DNA of 64,000 bases from an uncultured Sulfitobacter sp. (GTDB lineage: Bacteria > Pseudomonadota > Alphaproteobacteria > Rhodobacterales > Rhodobacteraceae). The DNA is taken from positions 434,001 to 498,000 of the forward strand of contig NZ_CANMQS010000002.1 of the NCBI RefSeq assembly GCF_947500075.1, in the 5' to 3' direction. The position numbers were made by a program, and so were the translations under genes. The notes beneath the pieces are model-generated. The model ran no database searches. It saw nothing but the letters and a program-made list of their open reading frames with translations, and had not been told where the DNA came from. Positions 36,000 to 44,000 of this stretch are shown piece after piece. The stretch's first letter is position 1, and each line of letters begins with the position of its first letter.

Positions 36000-37157
36000 T
36001 TGGCGGATGCACCCCAGCATTACCTTGAAGCCGAGCTTGACGCGTTGTTTCAGAAAAATCCTGAGACCTGGCGGTTTGTCCGGCAGGGGTCTCTCGATGG
36101 TGTTTGGTATTGGGATCTTGAGCAACCTGACAAAGAATGGATGAGCCCGGAGATGTGGACGTTATTCGGCATTGATCCGGCGACGAAACGCCACGATCCG
36201 GCTGAATGGCAGGACATCATTTTCCAAGAAGACCTCAAGTTCGCGCTTGAGAATTTTGAAAAGCACTGCGCCGATCCTGATCACCGGTACGATCAGGTTG
36301 TGCGGTATCGTCATGCGGATGGATCAACAGTTTGGGTGCGGTGTCGCGGTATCGCTATTCGTGACGAAACGGGAAAGCCTATCCGCATGTTGGGCGCGCA
36401 TAACGACATCACAGCCGCCAAACGTGCCGAAGAACAAGCAAACGTCGCGTTGCGTGAAACCGCAGCGGCAAATGACGAGCTGCGCAGCTTTGCTTACAGC
36501 ATCTCGCATGACCTGAAATCGCCCTCCAACACGATGGACATGCTTTTGAAAGAAATCGCGGCCGCAGACGAGGGCGGCATGTCAGAGGATCAGCGCGATT
36601 TGCTGGACTTGGCGCAAGGCACGGCCGATCAAATGCGCCGCTTGGTCGATGACATGCTGGCCTTTACGCAGTTGATCGGAGAAGAACCCGTTTGGGAGCT
36701 TGTATCGCTTTATGATACAGCAATGGGCGTTCGTGACTTGCTCGGGTCTCTCATGGCTGAGACGGGAGCCGAAATCACCATAGATGACGACCTGCCGATC
36801 ATGTCAGGCAACGCCACTCAACTACGGGTCCTGCAACAGAATTTGATCGAGAATGCCCTTAAATACCGTGACCCTTCACGCCCGCCCAATGTGACCGTAT
36901 CGCGTGTCAAGAGCAGGGACCCGACAACGGTCAGCTTCTCGGTACAAGACAATGGCCTTGGGATCGCAGCAGCACATCAGACCCGCATTTTTGAGATGTT
37001 CAAGCGGTTGCACCGCTCCGACGAGGTTGCTGGCGCGGGGCTGGGTTTGACGCTTTGCCGCCGCGTTGCGCTGAACCATGGCGGCGATATTCAGGTTGCC
37101 TCTGAACTTGGCAAAGGCACGACCTTTACGGTTTCATTTCCGGGGCGCGGCGCATGA
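36000..37157 (+). CDS. PAS-domain sensor histidine kinase
   Basis: A 385-residue soluble kinase without membrane segments. A PAS domain of the PAS_3 type spans about residues 25-140 (VWYWDLEQPD...GAHNDITAAKRAEEQ). The HisKA helix has the phosphoaccepting His170 in SISHDLKSPSNTM, followed by an HATPase domain with N box NLIENALKY, G1 DNGLGI, F box and G2 GAGLGLTLC. The start is TTG: AAGGAG lies seven bases upstream and no better start is seen. It overlaps, by ATGA, a broken response-regulator gene, so its natural partner is lost or encoded elsewhere. The ligand or cofactor of the PAS domain is unknown. Confidence 0.88.
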   Translation: MADAPQHYLEAELDALFQKNPETWRFVRQGSLDGVWYWDLEQPDKEWMSPEMWTLFGIDPATKRHDPAEWQDIIFQEDLKFALENFEKHCADPDHRYDQVVRYRHADGSTVWVRCRGIAIRDETGKPIRMLGAHNDITAAKRAEEQANVALRETAAANDELRSFAYSISHDLKSPSNTMDMLLKEIAAADEGGMSEDQRDLLDLAQGTADQMRRLVDDMLAFTQLIGEEPVWELVSLYDTAMGVRDLLGSLMAETGAEITIDDDLPIMSGNATQLRVLQQNLIENALKYRDPSRPPNVTVSRVKSRDPTTVSFSVQDNGLGIAAAHQTRIFEMFKRLHRSDEVAGAGLGLTLCRRVALNHGGDIQVASELGKGTTFTVSFPGRGA

Positions 37158-37341
37158 CTGGGAAACCTGCCATTGGCTCAATCATGATGATTGATGACAA
37201 TGCAATCGACCAACGCCTGTGTAAACGGTTGATAGAACGCTCTAGCCTCGTCGGCGGGTTCATCGGGAACGGGCCCGTCAGTTCGCCGCCGTGAAAGACG
37301 ACTGCAACAAGCCTTTGATGATCGAATACCTAGAACGATAG
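37154..37341 (+). pseudogene. decayed response-regulator receiver gene
   Basis: The ATG overlaps the kinase stop (ATGA). The first codons read MTGKPAIGSIMMIDDNAIDQ, a good receiver-domain start with the acidic pair DD, then the frame breaks to a stop at 37292-37294 after 46 codons. In the +2 frame a C-terminal piece with the conserved Lys-Pro (CNKPLMIEYLER) ends at TAG 37339-37341. The middle of the domain, with the phosphoacceptor Asp, is missing. This is an internal deletion plus frameshift of a stand-alone receiver protein. Confidence 0.75.
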
Positions 37342-37615
37342 GCCGCAATGCTCGCGAGCGGCACCGGTTAGTTCACCGTTTTCCACAGAAACGTTTCGTC
37401 CGCCGGGCGGGCAGCATCTGGTCCAGGTCGAGGCTGCTATCCTTTTGATGGGGTTCAGAGACAAGCGGCGATTCGGTTCTGATCGGCGAACGCCCGGTTC
37501 GTCCGCACAGAGCCGTCACCTAGACAGGTTTTCGGTGCGCCGCGCTGCCGCAAGTCCGGTTTGAGCCCAAACCTACCAGATTTCTGCGATGTAGCGAATG
37601 ACGGCTTTTGGCAAA
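37342..37615. other. gene-free stretch with dispersed motifs
   Basis: No gene is seen. It contains TTCGTCCGCACAG (37498-37510), also present at 38335 and nearly at 40386, and one copy of the GGTTTGAGCC motif family at 37558. The sequence looks like remnant intergenic DNA typical of roseobacter accessory regions. Confidence 0.5.
37558..37608 (+). repeat. dispersed intergenic motif GGTTTGAGCC, copy 1
   Basis: Begins GGTTTGAGCCCAAACCTACC and continues ~30 bases; it aligns with the copy at 38405-38455 at roughly two of three positions by eye. It lies just past the stop of the minus-strand PPOX gene. Confidence 0.45.
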
Positions 37616-38245
37616 TCAGTAGAGCCGTGTGCCCTCATCTGTAGTGTGATCGTCTTCGACTTCTTTTAGTGTCTGCTTTCTGTCAACAGTCGAAATTACC
37701 CATTCAGCAAGGGTTGGGGCAGACTTCCGTTCGGGCCAGTGATCAGGGTGCCACAGCCGGGACCGAATGAACGACTTCGAGCAGTGCATGAAGGCTTCTT
37801 CGACCTCTATAACAAGCGCTAGCAACGGTTCCCTGCCGTCAATCGCATGCCGTTTGCTGATCGCGGCATCTCGAACAATGCGAGCCTTGCCCGCGACACG
37901 CAGCGTATCGCCGTGACCCGGTACAACAAAGAGAATAGCGATGTTCGGGTCTTCCAATAGATTTTGAAAACCATCGACTCGGTGGTTGCCGAGCCTGTCT
38001 GGAATAATGAGTGTCTTGTCGTCGTAGACCTCTACGAACCCGGCAGGGTCACCTTTGGGCGAAACATCAATCAGACCACCGGACGCTTTGGTTGCAACGA
38101 CAACAAATGGCGCAAGTCCGATGAAACTCCGTGCAGTATCATTCAGCCGATCACTTACCTTGAGAAAAGTGTTGGTGAACCCCTCTGTTGGAAGGAGTTC
38201 TCTCAGCCGTTCCGTACTTTCAATCTGTTCATCAACTTCCAACAC
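37616..38245 (-). CDS. PPOX-type FMN-binding flavoprotein (MSMEG_1061-like)
   Basis: A 209-residue split-barrel flavoprotein of the pyridoxamine-oxidase-like class. Motifs resemble the MSMEG_1061 family: LAPFVVVATKASGGLIDVSPKGDPAGFVEV, LIIPDRLGNHRVDGFQNLLEDPNIAILFVVPG, LRVAGKARIV, and a C-terminal EEAFMHCSKSFIRSRLWHPDHW. Members bind FMN or F420 and probably reduce or oxidise small molecules; the substrate is unknown. GTG 38245 follows GGAG by six bases. It is distinct from the housekeeping pdxH at 28.5 kb. It sits in the accessory segment with the MFS exporter upstream. Confidence 0.8.
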   Translation of the reverse strand: MLEVDEQIESTERLRELLPTEGFTNTFLKVSDRLNDTARSFIGLAPFVVVATKASGGLIDVSPKGDPAGFVEVYDDKTLIIPDRLGNHRVDGFQNLLEDPNIAILFVVPGHGDTLRVAGKARIVRDAAISKRHAIDGREPLLALVIEVEEAFMHCSKSFIRSRLWHPDHWPERKSAPTLAEWVISTVDRKQTLKEVEDDHTTDEGTRLY

Positions 38246-38404
38246 AATGCTCTCCGATCAATCGAAAAGCGAAGCGTAGCCGATGCGCCAATTTTCTCAA
38301 AGCCGCCATTGGCGCAGCCGCAGCGAAAGCTCACTTCGTCCGCACAGCAGGCGTCGGTGGCAGCATAAGGGGCGCTTGAGGCCGACTGAAACTGTCGGGG
38401 GGCA

Positions 38405-38455
38405 GGTTTGAGCCTACTTTACCAAATGCTGCGCTGCTTATGAATGTCCGGTTCC
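38405..38455 (+). repeat. dispersed intergenic motif GGTTTGAGCC, copy 2
   Basis: Begins GGTTTGAGCCTACTTTACCA and continues through AATGCTGCGCTGC. It overlaps the stop end of the MFS gene. I recall close relatives of this sequence in many roseobacter intergenic regions, but could not check. Confidence 0.45.
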
Positions 38456-39859
38456 CTGTCGCGTGACGTTGTTTCGGTGCGAAAGAACTGAAAGCAAAAC
38501 GACACAAAGTATCAGCAGACTGCACATCGCAAAGGTTCCCGCCATGGCAAAGCTCACTATGGGTGTCCGGCCTTCGATGCCAGACTCAAAGTAAGCCAGA
38601 GACCAAAATACTGCGCTGACTGATCCGGCCCCGAGGATAAAGCCAAAGTTGCGGCTGAGATTGAGGATGCCCGACGTTACGCCCCGATCCTGTTCTGACG
38701 CACGCTCCATCACCGAGGTGTTGAGCGCGGCTAAGAAAACCTGGTAGCTGGGTGCCAGCAAAATGAAGGCCAGAATAAATCCGCCAAGGCCGAGCAGATA
38801 AGGCAGCGTCGCCATGGCAGCGCATGCAAAGGCCATTGCAGACGCGCCTGCCGTCACCGCGTAGCCTGTCCCCACTTTCTCTGTGAACCGCCCCGCAGGA
38901 ATGCCGCTCAGCGCCGACGATATGGGGCCGACAGACATCGCCAGGCCCATTTGCGCGGTCGTTAGTCCAAGTCCATCCATGAGGAAAAAAGGTCCAACCA
39001 CCAACATGCCCATCATAACGAGTGAAACGATAACGTTCATCGCAAGGCTTATGCGCAAACGGCTGGAGCGTAGGAGATCAAGAGGGATGATGGGTGAAAA
39101 ACTGCGGGTCTCGATCACATAAAGCGCCATCAATGCGCCAATCGCCAGGGCTGCGAGCAAACCATCTGTGACGTCGAACCCATTGACCAATTCAGACATG
39201 AGGAACGTTAGGGCAGTGAGGAAAGCGGCCAATGCACCCGCTCCAGGAAGATCAACCGAGCCTTTCTCCGCCTGTCCTGCGCTGCCTCGAATCCAAAGGA
39301 GGCAAAGCACGAGTGTTGCCAGAGCAAAAGGGACTTGCAGGAGATACACCGAACGCCAGCCGAAAGCGGCCGCAGCAGCAGCCCCAATCGCAGGGCCTGA
39401 AGCCGTTCCAATGGCTGACATGGTTCCTAGCACGCCCATCCAACGCCCGATCTCGCCAGAAGACACCAGATCGCGCACCATCGCCAAAGGCATCGCCATC
39501 ATGGCCGCTGCACCTGCGCCTTGGACAAATCTGCTGGCGATCAAAGCCGTCAGCGTTGGCGCGAGGAACGCAAGAACTGCGCCAAGAGAAAAGAGGCACA
39601 AGCCCGAAGCCAGCACACTGCGCTTGCCATAGAGGTCGCCTGCGCGCCCCACCGGCACGATAAGGGCTGTGACGGCAAGGATGTACATTGAGACAACAAG
39701 TGCCGGGTTAGGGCTCTGGCCACCAAAGGCGAACGATACGTCCGGTAACGTGACGGCAGCAGAACTTACTCCATAAGCTGCAAGCATGATCGAGAGGCCA
39801 GGCCCCGACAGCACCGCTAGCGTTCTTTTCGGGTCGGTAGATAGAGAGGCATTGGTCAA
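38438..39859 (-). CDS. MFS transporter, DHA2 (EmrB/QacA-like) drug-efflux type
   Basis: A 473-residue protein with about 14 hydrophobic segments, the count of the DHA2 drug:H+ antiporter family. Motif A-like GRAGDLYGKRSVLASG and motif C-like GTASGPAIGAAAAAAFGWRSVYLLQVP are visible. The start TTG 39859 is preferred: it has GGAG seven bases upstream and lies just after a MerR-type promoter, whereas ATG 39931 lies upstream of that promoter. It is divergent from the MerR regulator, which probably controls it. Substrates are unknown. Confidence 0.85.
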   Translation of the reverse strand: MTNASLSTDPKRTLAVLSGPGLSIMLAAYGVSSAAVTLPDVSFAFGGQSPNPALVVSMYILAVTALIVPVGRAGDLYGKRSVLASGLCLFSLGAVLAFLAPTLTALIASRFVQGAGAAAMMAMPLAMVRDLVSSGEIGRWMGVLGTMSAIGTASGPAIGAAAAAAFGWRSVYLLQVPFALATLVLCLLWIRGSAGQAEKGSVDLPGAGALAAFLTALTFLMSELVNGFDVTDGLLAALAIGALMALYVIETRSFSPIIPLDLLRSSRLRISLAMNVIVSLVMMGMLVVGPFFLMDGLGLTTAQMGLAMSVGPISSALSGIPAGRFTEKVGTGYAVTAGASAMAFACAAMATLPYLLGLGGFILAFILLAPSYQVFLAALNTSVMERASEQDRGVTSGILNLSRNFGFILGAGSVSAVFWSLAYFESGIEGRTPIVSFAMAGTFAMCSLLILCVVLLSVLSHRNNVTRQGTGHS

Positions 39860-39890
39860 TTGAACGCTCCATTGCAAATTCGGAGCAGTC

Positions 39891-39921
39891 ACCCTAAAAC
39901 TTGAAGTCAAGTTTAAGTCAA
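39891..39921 (-). promoter_or_regulatory. MerR-type promoter and operator of the MFS gene
   Basis: On the minus strand a -35 TTGACT (39921-39916) and a -10 TAGGGT (39896-39891) are separated by exactly 19 bases, the overlong spacer typical of MerR-activated promoters. The spacer contains the dyad AAACTTGA-AG-TCAAGTTT (39897-39914), the expected MerR-family operator. The same dyad lies upstream of the regulator's own start. Confidence 0.75.
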
Positions 39922-39931
39922 GAGGTATCAT

Positions 39932-40336
39932 ATGACAGCACTCTTGGATATTGCCGAGGTGTCAGACCGGTCTGGCATAAGCCCCTCCGGCCTCCGCTAT
40001 TATGAGAAAAGGAAGCTGATCGAAGCCGTCGCCCGCAACGGGCTACGCCGTCAGTATGAGCCAACAGTCCTTCAAGAACTGGCGCTCATCAACCTGGCCA
40101 AATCCGCAGGCTTCTCGCTTGATGAGATCGGCTCCGTTCTACGCCGACCCGGGACGACAGTATTACCGCGCGACGCGCTGGTCGATAAGGCAGGCATGTT
40201 GGAAGAGCAAGCTGAGCGGCTGGTCAACCTCGCGAAGATGCTGCGCCATGTCGCGGACTGTCCGCACCAAGATCACTTCGAATGCTCTCGTTTCAAGAAG
40301 TTGTTGAAAGTCGCAACAAGAATTTGGAAGGCATGA
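39932..40336 (+). CDS. MerR family transcriptional regulator
   Basis: A 134-residue regulator with the MerR winged helix-turn-helix at residues ~4-72 (DIAEVSDRSGISPSGLRYYEKRKLI...) and a dimerisation helix after it. The C-terminus has CPHQDHFECSRF, two Cys and two His that might sense metal or redox signals, but it lacks the CxxCxCx5C cluster of SoxR. AGAGG lies six bases before the ATG. It is divergent from the MFS exporter and most likely activates it through the 19-bp-spacer promoter. Confidence 0.88.
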   Translation: MTALLDIAEVSDRSGISPSGLRYYEKRKLIEAVARNGLRRQYEPTVLQELALINLAKSAGFSLDEIGSVLRRPGTTVLPRDALVDKAGMLEEQAERLVNLAKMLRHVADCPHQDHFECSRFKKLLKVATRIWKA

Positions 40337-40585
40337 ACTGGCAAATCCCAAAGTTGCCGTTGGAAGCTTGAAGGCCAATGACAACTTCGTCCGCACATCA
40401 AACCCCTTACCTCGCGCGTCTGGAACCTCCGCTCTGCATCGAAGACCCGCAACGCTCCACAGCTTGCCCCCTCCAGCACCGCAACAGCGCGCTGTCACAA
40501 AAGCTTCAAACCGCTTTTGCACCACAGTCATGTTGGAGCGCTATCGCCTGTCTGGTAATCACCTGTCACACAGAGGGAGCCCAGC
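40337..40585. other. region between merR-type gene and phoX
   Basis: About 250 bases without a gene. It holds TTCGTCCGCACA at 40386-40397 and a weak half-match to a PHO box (CTGTCAC followed by AAAA, near 40493) that may belong to phoX; the second half-site is poor, so I do not call it as a site. Confidence 0.4.
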
Positions 40586-42607
40586 ATGGACCGCAAGGAC
40601 ATCATCGACAGTCAGGACTACGGCAACAAGGCCGAGGCCTTTGAAGCCTTTGACGACATTCCCACAAACCCGCATCTGGGCAATACCATCGGGGATGTCA
40701 TTCAGGAGCGGTATGGCCGGCGGGATTTCCTGCGCGGATCACTGGGCGTGGCGGCGACGGCGTCCCTGTTTGGTGCCACAGCGCTGACTGCGCCGAAGCA
40801 GGCCGCAGCGGCAGGGCGGCAGAGCCGGTATGTGTTTGATGAGTTGCAATGGGGCAATGACGTCACCCACCACATCGCGGAGGGCTACAACGCGGACATA
40901 CTGGTGCGCTGGGGGGATCCGATCACGGCGGATGCGCCTGATTTCGATGTGATGAACCAGACGCCGGAGGCACAGGCCCAGCAGTTTGGCTACAACAATG
41001 ACTACGTGGGCTTTGCCGAAGTGGCACCGGGGCGCGGGATGCTCTGTGTGAACCACGAATACACCAATGAAGAGGTGATGTTCCCCGGTCTGGGCCGTCA
41101 GGACCGCGCCGGGTTCGAAGGGATGACCCGCGAGATCGTGGACATCGAGATGGCCGCCCATGGCGGGTCGGTCTTCGAGATCGTGAAGGGCGATGATGGC
41201 GCATGGGCGCTGAACCGCGACAACCCGGCCAACCGCCGCATCACGGCCAATACGCCGATGACCTTTGATGGCCCCGCCGCAGGACACCCGCGGATGCGCA
41301 CAAGTGCGGATCCCGCAGGCATGACCGTGTTGGGCACCATCAACAACTGCGCAGGGGGCATGACGCCCTGGGGCACCTATCTGATGGCCGAGGAGAACTT
41401 CCACGGGTATTTCTGGACCGATGTGGTGGATGCGGACGGCAAGCCGGATCTCAGTCTCCAGCAAGAGGCCGCGCAGATGGAACGTTATGGCGTGCCGGGG
41501 CGCTGGTATGCCTGGGGCCAGTTCCATGACCGGTTCAACATCGACAAGGAACCCAATGAACCCAACCGCTTTGGCTATATCGTGGAAGTGGACCCGCTGA
41601 ACCCCGACGCCATGCCGATCAAACACACCGCGCTGGGCCGCTTCCGCCATGAGGGGGCAGAGACGACCATTGCCGCCGATGGCCGTCTGGTGATCTATTC
41701 GGGCGACGACAACCGGTTTGATTATCAGTACAAATGGGTCTCGGCCGATCCGGTGACGGAGGAGAACAGCCATTTCGGGTCCGCGTTGCTGTCGGACGGC
41801 ACGCTCTATGTGGCGCGTTTCGATGCGGATGGCACGGTGGTGTGGTTGCCGCTGGTGCACGGGCAGGGGCCGCTGACGGCGCAGAACGGTTTTGACAGCC
41901 AGGCAGATATTGCCATCGACACACGCCTTGCGGCGGATGCCCTGGGGGCCACGCCGATGGACCGCCCCGAAGACGCGCAGCCCGGCCCGAATGGCACCGC
42001 CTATCTGATGCTGACCAACAACTCACGCCGGGCGCCTGAGCAGGTCGATGCCGCCAACCCGCGCGCCAAAAGCCGTTTTGGCCACATCATCGAGATCCGC
42101 GAGGACGGCGGCAACCATTCGGCCACCCGAGGCACATGGTCGATCCTTGTGCTGTGTGGCGATCCCGGGATCGAAGAGGTCGGCGCGATGTGGAACCCGG
42201 AGACGTCGGAGAACGGCTGGTTCGGGTCGCCGGACAATTGCGCTTTTGACAGCGCGGGCCGGTTGTGGATTTCAACCGATCAGGGCCGCAACTGGGGCCG
42301 GACGGGCAAGTCTGACGGGCTTTATGCGCTGGAGACGGAAGGCGATCTGCGCGGGCATTCCAAGCTGTTCTTCCGCTGCCCTGTCGGTGGGGAGCTCTGC
42401 GGGCCGTATTTTGCGGATGAGAGCAAGACGCTGTTCCTGGCGGTACAGCATCCGGGCACCGATGGGACCAAGGACTTCGCGGGGTTCGAGCGGGAGTCGA
42501 CCTTTGAGGATCCCGCAACCCGCTGGCCGGATTTCGATCCCAAGATGCCGCCACGTCCTTCCGTGGTTGTGGTGACCAAGGCGGATGGCGGTGTGATTGC
42601 GGTCTGA
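40586..42607 (+). CDS. phoX: PhoX family phosphatase (Tat-exported)
   Basis: A 673-residue member of the DUF839/PhoX family, calcium- and iron-dependent alkaline phosphatases that release phosphate from organic esters. A twin-arginine signal lies at residues 45-51 (RRDFLRG) followed by a hydrophobic stretch, so the folded enzyme goes to the periplasm. The long N-terminal region before the Tat motif (44 residues) is usual in this family. Conserved stretches include GRGMLCVNHEYTNEE, NNCAGGMTPWGTYLMAEENFHGYFW, and GPNGTAYLMLTNNSRR. The start ATG has GAGGGAG upstream. Phosphatase activity is by family; a Pho regulon site is not clear. Confidence 0.88.
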   Translation: MDRKDIIDSQDYGNKAEAFEAFDDIPTNPHLGNTIGDVIQERYGRRDFLRGSLGVAATASLFGATALTAPKQAAAAGRQSRYVFDELQWGNDVTHHIAEGYNADILVRWGDPITADAPDFDVMNQTPEAQAQQFGYNNDYVGFAEVAPGRGMLCVNHEYTNEEVMFPGLGRQDRAGFEGMTREIVDIEMAAHGGSVFEIVKGDDGAWALNRDNPANRRITANTPMTFDGPAAGHPRMRTSADPAGMTVLGTINNCAGGMTPWGTYLMAEENFHGYFWTDVVDADGKPDLSLQQEAAQMERYGVPGRWYAWGQFHDRFNIDKEPNEPNRFGYIVEVDPLNPDAMPIKHTALGRFRHEGAETTIAADGRLVIYSGDDNRFDYQYKWVSADPVTEENSHFGSALLSDGTLYVARFDADGTVVWLPLVHGQGPLTAQNGFDSQADIAIDTRLAADALGATPMDRPEDAQPGPNGTAYLMLTNNSRRAPEQVDAANPRAKSRFGHIIEIREDGGNHSATRGTWSILVLCGDPGIEEVGAMWNPETSENGWFGSPDNCAFDSAGRLWISTDQGRNWGRTGKSDGLYALETEGDLRGHSKLFFRCPVGGELCGPYFADESKTLFLAVQHPGTDGTKDFAGFERESTFEDPATRWPDFDPKMPPRPSVVVVTKADGGVIAV

Positions 42608-42626
42608 GGAGGGCCGGGCGCCGGGT

Positions 42627-43148
42627 CTACATCAGCTCCACCACCGAGGCTTTGCGCGTGAGCCCCATGTCGCGGCGCAGAGCGGCACGGGCGCGGGCCA
42701 GACGTGACATCACCGTGCCGGGGGGCAGGCGCAGCCGTTCGGCCAGCGCCTGCGGGCTGCTTTCGCCCTGCATGACCAGCACCATCAGCCGGGCCTGATT
42801 GCGCGGCAGGCGGGCGATGGCGCTGCGCAATTCGGCGCAGGCAAGGCGGGCGGGCGCTGCGGGGGGTGTTTGCAAGAGCCCCTCGCTCAATTCCTCGGTC
42901 GGGCGCTGTCTGCGCCAGCGGGCACGCACAAGGTTGTGCAGCATTACCATTGCATACCGGTCGGGGGCGTCGATATCGGCCTCATCCTTTTGCAGTTGCA
43001 GCAGGCGCAAAGCGGTTTCCTGCGCGAGGTCTTCGGCTTCTTCCGGGTTGCCGGTCAAGCGGCGCGCCCGCGCCACGAGGCGGGGCATCAGGGTGTCGAT
43101 CAGGTCGGGGGGCGTTATCGGGGCGGGGGGCGTTCGTGGTTCTGTCAT
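42627..43148 (-). CDS. ECF-type RNA polymerase sigma factor
   Basis: A 173-residue sigma-70 family factor with region 2 (LTGNPEEAEDLAQETALRLLQ...DAPDRYAMVMLHNLVRARWRR) and region 4 (ARLPRNQARLMVLVMQGESSPQALAERLRLPPGTVMSRLARARAALRRD). ATG 43148 is chosen with GAGG six bases upstream; the longer frame adds 34 residues of unlikely sequence. No anti-sigma gene is adjacent. It is divergent from a secreted EF-hand protein, a conserved pairing that suggests a functional link. Confidence 0.85.
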   Translation of the reverse strand: MTEPRTPPAPITPPDLIDTLMPRLVARARRLTGNPEEAEDLAQETALRLLQLQKDEADIDAPDRYAMVMLHNLVRARWRRQRPTEELSEGLLQTPPAAPARLACAELRSAIARLPRNQARLMVLVMQGESSPQALAERLRLPPGTVMSRLARARAALRRDMGLTRKASVVELM

Positions 43149-43448
43149 CGGGTGCCTCATGGGTTGCAGGCGATTGGCGTTCGGGAATGCGCAGGAGCGG
43201 GTATCGGCCCTGTCCCGGACGCCATAGATGGCCCCTCTGTTATGCCACAACCACCCCGAGAATTTCCGCCGATGCCGGGCGGCCCCCCTTTTTGGGCAAC
43301 CCTTTGCTCACCCCGAGGGGCGGCGTCGGCAGGCCTCCGCGCGCGGGTCGGTCGGGCCGGACGCAAAGCCGGTTTGGCGCATCTATCCCTGTGAAGGCAG
43401 CAAAAGCCTTCGAGCAACCAAGACCAAGAACCTCTAAAGGAGTATCCA
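43149..43448. other. divergent regulatory region, sigma factor / EF-hand gene
   Basis: Three hundred bases without a gene. It must contain both promoters. A run of C then T (GGCCCCCCTTTTTGGGCAACCC near 43281-43305) could be part of an ECF promoter, but I cannot define -35 and -10 with confidence. AAGGAG precedes the EF-hand ATG by six bases. Confidence 0.45.
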
Positions 43449-43700
43449 ATGACGTATCTTACCAAGACGGCCGCACTGACCCTCTTTCTGGCGCCCAGCC
43501 TCGCACTTGCGATGACGGCGGCGGAAGTGGATGCAAATGGCGACGGTCTGCTGAGCGTGGCTGAAGTTCAGGCGGTTTTCCCTGACGTCACAGCCGAGCA
43601 GTTCTCAGCCATGGATCTGAACGCCGATGGTGGGCTGGATGATGGCGAGGTCGAAGCGGCTCAGGAAGCCGGGCTGATGCCAGCGGCCTCCGAGGGCTGA
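43449..43700 (+). CDS. small secreted EF-hand calcium-binding protein
   Basis: An 83-residue protein: signal peptide (residues 1-21, ending ALA), then two EF-hand loops. Loop 1 is DANGDGLLSVAE at residues 28-39 (Asp28, Asn30, Asp32, Ser36, Glu39); loop 2 is DLNADGGLDDGE at 56-67 (Asp56, Asn58, Asp60, Asp64, Glu67). Both have the full set of calcium ligands. It likely binds calcium in the periplasm. It is divergent from a sigma-factor gene and followed by a clear terminator. Confidence 0.9.
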   Translation: MTYLTKTAALTLFLAPSLALAMTAAEVDANGDGLLSVAEVQAVFPDVTAEQFSAMDLNADGGLDDGEVEAAQEAGLMPAASEG

Positions 43701-43768
43701 TCAGACAAGGAGCGGGCAGGGGCACGAACCCCCCGTATGCAGCCCCTGAATGCCGCTTGGACGGAGAG

Positions 43769-43794
43769 GTCCGACAGTTTCTGTCGGGCCTTTT
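43769..43794 (+). terminator. intrinsic terminator after the EF-hand gene
   Basis: A 9-bp stem (GTCCGACAG/CTGTCGGGC, one wobble) with loop TTT is followed by CTTTTCGGG. Confidence 0.75.
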
Positions 43795-43882
43795 CGGGTT
43801 GGGGGGTTGGGGATTGGAGAGGGTTGCGTTGGGGGGGCGCTTTATCTCGTGCGGTGGTCTGCGGTGTGCGGACGGCGCATTT

Positions 43883-43931
43883 CGGAGGCTCTGCCTCCGG
43901 ACCTCCGGGATATTTATGGAGAAAAGATGAG
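43883..43931 (+). repeat. REP-like element with CTCCGGGATATTTATGG tail
   Basis: A 7-bp hairpin CGGAGGC-TCT-GCCTCCG is followed by ACCTCCGGGATATTTATGG and AGAAAAGATGA. I recall very similar hairpin-plus-GGGATATTT sequences between genes in many Rhodobacteraceae. Only one copy is in this window, so repeat status is not shown here. Confidence 0.45.
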
Positions 43932-44000
43932 GGGGGGCGTGGTGAGGGGAGAGGGGAGGCAGACTGCCACGGCGGGGTGGCAGCCTGGAAGAGCGGTTGT

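Larger units (their letters stand above)
43701..44000. other. intergenic region with terminator and repeat-like element
   Basis: Three hundred bases between the convergent EF-hand and MttB-family genes. It holds the EF-hand terminator (43769-43794) and a hairpin-plus-conserved-tail element (43883-43931) described separately. No gene is seen. Confidence 0.6.

Noticed and set aside
40490-40512. PHO box before phoX
   Set aside because: The first half CTGTCAC fits but the second half-site at the 11-base step matches poorly.
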